Assembly (NCBI RefSeq): GCF_009734385.1
Contig: NZ_CP046452.1
Coordinates: forward strand, 1,612,001 to 1,676,000
DNA: 64,000 bases
Direction of reading: 5' to 3'
DNA from: Corynebacterium kalinowskii
GTDB lineage: Bacteria; Actinomycetota; Actinomycetes; Mycobacteriales; Mycobacteriaceae
The position numbers were made by a program, and so were the translations under genes. Below are positions 59,517 to 64,000 of the stretch, piece after piece. Position 1 is the first letter of the stretch. Each line of letters opens with the position of its first letter. The notes under the pieces were generated by a model. The model did not search any database, had not been told where the DNA came from, and worked only from the letters and a program-made list of their open reading frames with translations.

Positions 59517-59897
59517 GTGAATCAACGCCTTAGTGCCGCCACAGTGTTACTCACTGCGGCGGCACTTTCTTCTTGTTCTCCAGCGCACCAAAACGAGTCT
59601 CCACTGAAAGTAGCTACTGCTGTGGGCGAGGTAGCTTCCAGCGCTGATGTTCCTGGCTACATCGATTGCTTTGGCAAGCCTTCACAGCGCCCCACGGAGC
59701 TATCACTTAAGTGCGTAGATGACTCGACGCGACTGATCGGTATTGTGTGGGACTCGTGGCAGCAGGATTCCGCGGAAGGCCACGCTACCTTGGTGAGCCC
59801 CGATGTTGAACCACGGGACGTTCAGGTGTCACTTTCCTCCCCCATCGGCGAATCGTTCACAGATCTCTACGTGGAGGGAGAACTGGCTTACCCCTAA
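59517..59897 (+). CDS. Small lipoprotein downstream of greA
   Basis: 126 residues from GTG 59517, one base after the greA stop. The signal peptide ends in the lipobox AALSSC (Cys 20). Two further cysteines (YIDCFGKPSQ, LSLKCVDD) probably form a disulphide. The mature part (about 105 residues) is acidic and beta-rich in appearance, with no motif I recognise. Tight spacing suggests co-expression with greA. Confidence 0.72.
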   Translation: MNQRLSAATVLLTAAALSSCSPAHQNESPLKVATAVGEVASSADVPGYIDCFGKPSQRPTELSLKCVDDSTRLIGIVWDSWQQDSAEGHATLVSPDVEPRDVQVSLSSPIGESFTDLYVEGELAYP

Positions 59898-59911
59898 CTC
59901 CCTGCAACGCG

Positions 59912-59943
59912 AAGAGCTCCCCAGCTGTAGCTGGGGAGCTCTT
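59912..59943. terminator. Terminator between convergent greA operon and BI-1 gene
   Basis: AAGAGCTCCCCAGC (59912-59925) pairs perfectly with GCTGGGGAGCTCTT (59930-59943) across a 4-base loop, 14 bp. Usable on both strands. Confidence 0.85.
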
Positions 59944-59965
59944 GTCGGTTATCGGATCCGGAATG

Positions 59966-60802
59966 CTAGTCGCGCAGGATGCTCAGCAGGCGCAGGATCT
60001 CGGTGTACAGCCACACCAGGGTCACAGCCAGGCCAAGTGCCACGCCCCACGCCATCTTGGCAGGTGCGCCGGAGCGAATCAGCTGATCTGCCTCATCGAA
60101 GTCGTTAAGGAAGCTGAGGGATGCCAGCACGATGCAGACGACGGAGAACAGGATGGCCATCGGGCCATCGCCACGCAGCGGGTTGAAGCCGAAAAGCACG
60201 GCGCCAATCAGGTTACCCAGCGAGAGGAACAGCACGCCGACCAGGGCGGCCGTCATGAAGCGAGTGAACTTAGGGGTAACGCGAATGACGCCAGCCTTGT
60301 ACACCCACAGCATGCCGACAAACACGCCGATCGTTGCGATGACTGCCTGGCCGATCATGCCACCGTTCGAGCCAGCCATGAGGAAGGTGAAGCCACCGAC
60401 GAACAGGCCCTCAAAAGCGGCGTAAGCCAGGGTCACTGGCGCAGATCCCCACTTCTTGCCGAAGGTCGCAACCAGCACCATGATGAGGCCACCGATGGCA
60501 CCAATACCAAAGGCAGCGAGTGCCAGGATTGGGCTAACGAACAGGCCAAGCCCAAAGCTCAAAGCAGCGAGGGCGACGATAATGCCGAGCACGAGGCTCG
60601 TCTTGGAGATGACATCGTCCACGGTCATGGCGCGCTCACCGGTAGGTGCGCCGTAACCTGCACCGGCACCGTACGGAGTTCCGTAGCCAGCCTGTCCATA
60701 GTTATTCTGGCCATACTGGCCATAACCGGCTTGGCCGTACTGCTGGCCTGCTGCAGTCTTGGTCTTGGTCAGGGAACTAAAAACAGGATTGCTGCTTCGC
60801 AC
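59966..60802 (-). CDS. Bax inhibitor-1/YccA family membrane protein
   Basis: 278 residues. A Gly/Tyr/Gln-rich N-terminal stretch (residues 18-52, with YGQ repeats) precedes seven helices; MTVDDVISKTSLVLGIIVALAALSFGLGL starts the BI-1-like core and DFDEADQLIRSGAPAKMAWGVALGLAVTLVWLYTEILRLLSILR ends it with the di-aspartate region seen in calcium-leak family members. GTG 60802 follows GGAATGGGA. The bacterial role is not settled. Confidence 0.88.
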   Translation of the reverse strand: MRSSNPVFSSLTKTKTAAGQQYGQAGYGQYGQNNYGQAGYGTPYGAGAGYGAPTGERAMTVDDVISKTSLVLGIIVALAALSFGLGLFVSPILALAAFGIGAIGGLIMVLVATFGKKWGSAPVTLAYAAFEGLFVGGFTFLMAGSNGGMIGQAVIATIGVFVGMLWVYKAGVIRVTPKFTRFMTAALVGVLFLSLGNLIGAVLFGFNPLRGDGPMAILFSVVCIVLASLSFLNDFDEADQLIRSGAPAKMAWGVALGLAVTLVWLYTEILRLLSILRD

Positions 60803-61028
60803 TTGGTCCCATTCCTTTCACATTTTGTCTTTTGGTTGTGCTTCCTTTTCCGGGAGCACTCGCTATGTTCAACGCAAGCAAGCGCAGGAAAGTTCCCGTT
60901 GTTTCAAAGAACTTCTAAAAGAATTTGTCTTTCATCACGCGACGAGCGTAACGAACCAAGGGCCGCGCTTCAAAGGTACTAACCTAAAAGGCAGGCCAGA
61001 AAATTATCCTGGCCTGCTTGTTCTTGTG
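60803..61028. other. Intergenic region between BI-1 gene and tRNA
   Basis: 226 bases that must hold the BI-1 promoter leftward. No gene; an AGGCCAG-AAAATTATC-CTGGCCT hairpin at about 60993-61015 (6-7 bp stem, T-rich on both sides) can end the leftward tRNA transcript. Confidence 0.5.
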
Positions 61029-61102
61029 TGCCCCCAGTCGGACTCGAACCGACACTTTGCAGATTTTAAGTCTGCTGCCTCTGCCAATTGGGCTATAGGG
61101 GC
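61029..61102 (-). tRNA. tRNA with anticodon UAA (Leu by codon), short variable loop
   Basis: 74 bases on the minus strand. Acceptor GCCCCTA pairs with TGGGGGC; anticodon arm GCAGA-CTTAAAA-TCTGC gives anticodon UAA (reads UUA, Leu); T arm GTCGG-TTCGAGT-CCGAC; discriminator A73; CCA not encoded. The D stem seems to have 3 bp with a long loop, as in class II tRNAs, but the variable region is only AAAGT, 5 bases, unlike normal tRNA-Leu. Confidence 0.9.
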
Positions 61103-61160
61103 TGATGCCCGAACGCGGCATCTCTTGAAAGATTAATCCACGGTTCGGGCGGGGAGAAAA

Positions 61161-62111
61161 TTAGGGTGCCACTAAGCCAGCGACGATGCCATCGAGAATG
61201 TCTTTTTCCGAAATGATCAGGGACCGGACTTCGGTGCGCTCGGCAATCATGTCGATGATCCCGTCAACGACCACGGAACCACCGGCGATTACATCAGCGC
61301 GCCCTGGATGCATCACTGGGTGCGAGGCGCGCTCGGCGGAAGTCTCAGCGATCAGCGCGCCTGTGAGTACCTTCGATGCCTCAAATCGCAGCTCCGAGCC
61401 GTGAATGTGCTTCGGATCATACGACTCCAGTCCCTGCGCGATAGCAGAGATCGTGGTGAACGTGCCGGCGACGCCAACGAACGTATCCGCCAGTTCGATA
61501 GGTACCGCGGATTGGACGTCGACAAGGCGCGCGGCGACGTACTCACGCGCCTGCTGCACCTGCTCTGGGGTGGCAGGATCGGAGGTCATGATGCGCTCCG
61601 TGAGGCGGACGCAGCCCATCTGTGCGGAGTAGGCGCCCAGAATAGTGCCATCTCGCTTGCCGACGACAAATTCCGTCGAACCGCCTCCCAGATCGATCAC
61701 GCACACGGTTTCGCAACGCTCGGGTAGATCCGTGACTGCACCTTGGAAAGAAAGGCGAGCTTCCTCTTCACCCGAGATCTCTTCCGCTTTGGTATTGGGG
61801 ATCACTTGCCCAAGTAGCTCGGCGGTCATATCGATGAAGTCTTGGCGGTTTTCAGCATCACGCGTGGCAGAGGTAGCCACCATGCGCAGCGCCACGACTC
61901 CCTCGCGCTTCATGATCTCCACGAACTCCGTCAGCGCCACCCGCGCACGCACGATGGCATCATCAGAAATCCGCCCCGTTGCATCGACGCCCTGGCCAAG
62001 GCGCACGATCTTCATGCCACGGTAGACGTCGGTGAACTCCTTGCCGTCGAAGTCCGAAACCAGCAGGCGAAGCGAGTTTGTTCCGCAGTCCACTGCGGCT
62101 ACGCGCGCCAC
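61161..62111 (-). CDS. ppx: Ppx/GppA family exopolyphosphatase
   Basis: 316 residues. ASKHA-fold motifs: VAAVDCGTNSLRLLVSDFDG (phosphate 1), VVALRMVATSATRDAENRQDF, CVIDLGGGSTEFVVGKRDG (phosphate 2) and VAGTFTTISAIAQGLESYD (adenosine-type motif). Removes terminal phosphates from polyphosphate or from pppGpp. Short form without the C-terminal HD domain, as usual in Actinobacteria. GTG 62111 overlaps the DUF501 stop by one base (TAGTG), so coupled. Confidence 0.92.
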   Translation of the reverse strand: MARVAAVDCGTNSLRLLVSDFDGKEFTDVYRGMKIVRLGQGVDATGRISDDAIVRARVALTEFVEIMKREGVVALRMVATSATRDAENRQDFIDMTAELLGQVIPNTKAEEISGEEEARLSFQGAVTDLPERCETVCVIDLGGGSTEFVVGKRDGTILGAYSAQMGCVRLTERIMTSDPATPEQVQQAREYVAARLVDVQSAVPIELADTFVGVAGTFTTISAIAQGLESYDPKHIHGSELRFEASKVLTGALIAETSAERASHPVMHPGRADVIAGGSVVVDGIIDMIAERTEVRSLIISEKDILDGIVAGLVAP

Positions 62112-62665
62112 TACTTGACCTCAGCGTGCGTGAAGTCGAAATCGGCGAGGTCGATTCCTAATTCTTGGCAGGTTGGCCAATCCTCCGGAATAGCAGTCCC
62201 GCGCAGGTTCGCATGTTCGGCGGCCATTGCCACTGCCTCAGTGCCAAACCGCACCCGCTCCGGCCCCTCGGCCAGGGCGTAGGCAATCAGCACGTGCAGG
62301 CACTTGACGCGATCGGGCATGCCGCCACCTGAGAAGTCAGTGCCCAGATCTTCCATCTTGTTGCGCTCGGCCAGAAAGTGCTCGTGAGCTTTGAGGTAGT
62401 CCTCCTGTAGCTCCGCATCGGTGGCGAGGCGCTCCTGCATCCACTTCATCACGTGCGCGACCTCAAGCCGCGATGCCTCTGCGGTCAGACGTGGCTCCGT
62501 GAGGTAATACAGCGTCGGAAACGGGGTGCCGTCCTCGAGGCGAGGGACAGTCTTCACGACGGCTGGTGAGCCGTCAGGCGTGGTGTAAGAGATTTCCACG
62601 ACACCGCGGGGCTCCCTACCCAGCTGCTTAGCTACGGCTGCAAGTTGAGCTTCAGTAACAGTCAT
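62111..62665 (-). CDS. DUF501 family protein
   Basis: 184 residues. The family pattern is clear: LAAVAKQLGREPRGVVEISYTTPDGSPAVVKTVPRLEDGTPFPTLYYLTEPRLTAEASRLE and PDRVKCLHVLIAYALAEG, where the CLH-x(3)-A motif is conserved. Conserved in Actinobacteria between divIC and ppx. Cytosolic; role unknown. Confidence 0.9.
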   Translation of the reverse strand: MTVTEAQLAAVAKQLGREPRGVVEISYTTPDGSPAVVKTVPRLEDGTPFPTLYYLTEPRLTAEASRLEVAHVMKWMQERLATDAELQEDYLKAHEHFLAERNKMEDLGTDFSGGGMPDRVKCLHVLIAYALAEGPERVRFGTEAVAMAAEHANLRGTAIPEDWPTCQELGIDLADFDFTHAEVK

Positions 62666-62684
62666 GGAAGCTATTGTGTCATGG

Positions 62685-63239
62685 CTACGGCTGTATTGGC
62701 TGAATTGGCTCCGTCGGCTTGACCGGCAGCTTCATTTCCGGAGTCGGCTGCTCTTGGTCGGAATCCTGTTGTGCCTCCGCAGGAGTGGCAACTGCCCCCC
62801 ATAGCGCCTCGTACCACGGTCCCTTTTTCTCATCCTCGGTGGTAGTGGATGTGAGGGTGTCGTCGTTTGTCATCGTGGGGTCGATAATTCGGAAAGCGAC
62901 TTCGCCCGGGGCGATTACCCCGAGTCGGTTGCGGGCCTGCTCATCCAAGTAAGCCTTGTTCTTGTAGCGATCCAGTTCCCCGAGCAGCTCATCTTTGTGT
63001 TTCTGCTTTTGTGCGATGGAGGCGCTGACTTCTTTAATCTCATTGCGCTGCTCGAAATAGTTGCGCAATGGCAATGCGATGGTCAGTAAGAAGATAATGA
63101 GGACCGCGATGAGAACGATGAGCTCCACTACCCCGATTTTAAGCGGGCGCTTTGTGTTTTTGGCAGCACGAAGCTTCGCATCGGACCTGCGGTTTTTCAC
63201 CGGGACGCGGCTTTTCGAGTTCATCGGGTTGAGTGGCAT
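62685..63239 (-). CDS. Septum formation initiator DivIC/FtsB-like protein
   Basis: 184 residues: basic cytosolic start, one helix (VGVVELIVLIAVLIIFLLTIALPL), a leucine-type coiled coil (YFEQRNEIKEVSASIAQKQKHKDELLGELDRYKNKAYLDEQARNRLGVIAPGEVAFRI) and a Pro/Glu/Thr-rich tail. FtsB/DivIC proteins join FtsL and FtsQ in the divisome to activate septal wall synthesis. Located next to eno as in other Actinobacteria. ATG 63239; ATG 63224 is also in frame. Confidence 0.88.
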   Translation of the reverse strand: MPLNPMNSKSRVPVKNRRSDAKLRAAKNTKRPLKIGVVELIVLIAVLIIFLLTIALPLRNYFEQRNEIKEVSASIAQKQKHKDELLGELDRYKNKAYLDEQARNRLGVIAPGEVAFRIIDPTMTNDDTLTSTTTEDEKKGPWYEALWGAVATPAEAQQDSDQEQPTPEMKLPVKPTEPIQPIQP

Positions 63240-63338
63240 TACTTCAATATCCTAGTTCCCTTGTGTCACAGCAGTCACGTGGCACGCCGATTGACTTTAT
63301 CGGGGCGTGGGAGACGTCTTATTTCTCGTTGCAAACAA

Positions 63339-63376
63339 ATAGCCCGGTTCCCTCCGAGTGGAGGGAACCGGGCTAT
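63339..63376 (-). terminator. Terminator after eno
   Basis: A 17-bp perfect stem (63339-63355 with 63360-63376) with a 4-base loop, GC-rich, followed on the minus strand by TTTGTTT. It lies 11 bases after the eno stop. Confidence 0.92.
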
Positions 63377-63386
63377 CTACAAGCGC

Positions 63387-64000
<614 letters not shown>

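Noticed and set aside
59942..60982. 346-codon frame opposite the BI-1 gene
   Set aside because: Antisense; highly charged His/Gln-rich product typical of shadows of membrane proteins.

Overview
The window is a stretch of a Corynebacterium chromosome. The family calls (mycothiol enzymes MshB and Mca, LpqW-like lipoprotein, seven-iron FdxC ferredoxin, DUF4245, DUF6542, DUF4307, DUF501) and their order match the mycobacterial and corynebacterial backbone as I remember it (typA-lpqW-mshB-fdxC-dapC; ychF-ispH-xseAB-glpX-fum-phoH2-glyA-coaA; aroF-uppS-mca-greA; ppx-DUF501-divIC-eno). Many genes show a TANNNT -10 box 6-8 bases before the start codon and no Shine-Dalgarno sequence, which is the usual look of leaderless mRNAs in this genus. 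I see no insertion sequence, prophage or CRISPR array. Species cannot be fixed from the sequence alone.

Layout. 1-9.9 kb: end of an XRE regulator, a small membrane protein, GtrA protein, then a leftward block with a pseudouridine synthase, dapC (lysine/DAP), fdxC, mshB, lpqW, an MFS exporter and typA. 9.9-11.5 kb: rightward secreted protein, DUF402 protein and ArsC-like reductase, followed by a duplicated hairpin repeat. 11.7-17.1 kb: leftward peptide ABC importer (fused double ATPase, two permeases, lipoprotein receptor) with a candidate GlxR site. 17.3-20.8 kb: leftward thiamine-type ECF transporter (ykoE, fused ATPase, EcfT) behind a TPP riboswitch, ending with a translationally coupled P-loop kinase. 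20.8-27 kb: small genes (DUF2218, patatin, DUF808, ZIP transporter, DUF1963) and a tandem family of three small proteins, two of them lipoproteins. 27-37.4 kb: ychF, AI-2E exporter, rmuC, DUF6542, ispH, xseAB, DUF4245, glpX, fumC. 37.5-41.8 kb: GntR regulator divergent from an NRAMP-like transporter and pxpABC, a 5-oxoproline catabolic locus. 41.9-45.6 kb: TetR plus two tandem 14-helix MFS exporters. 45.7-49.3 kb: MacAB-like ABC efflux set. 49.4-64 kb: phoH2, LysR-effector-domain protein, DUF5997, glyA, coaA, an aroF-uppS-flavodoxin operon behind a ribosome-mediated attenuator, mca, DUF4307, greA, a lipoprotein, BI-1 protein, a tRNA with UAA anticodon, ppx, DUF501, divIC and the 3' part of eno.

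The most notable signals are the aromatic-codon leader peptide and terminator before aroF, the kinase coupled to the TPP-riboswitch transporter operon, the three-paralogue lipoprotein cluster, the intertwined leaderless promoters between 51689 and 51714, compact structured elements before phoH2, fumC and the MacAB-like operon, and a tRNA with a leucine (UAA) anticodon but a short variable loop.
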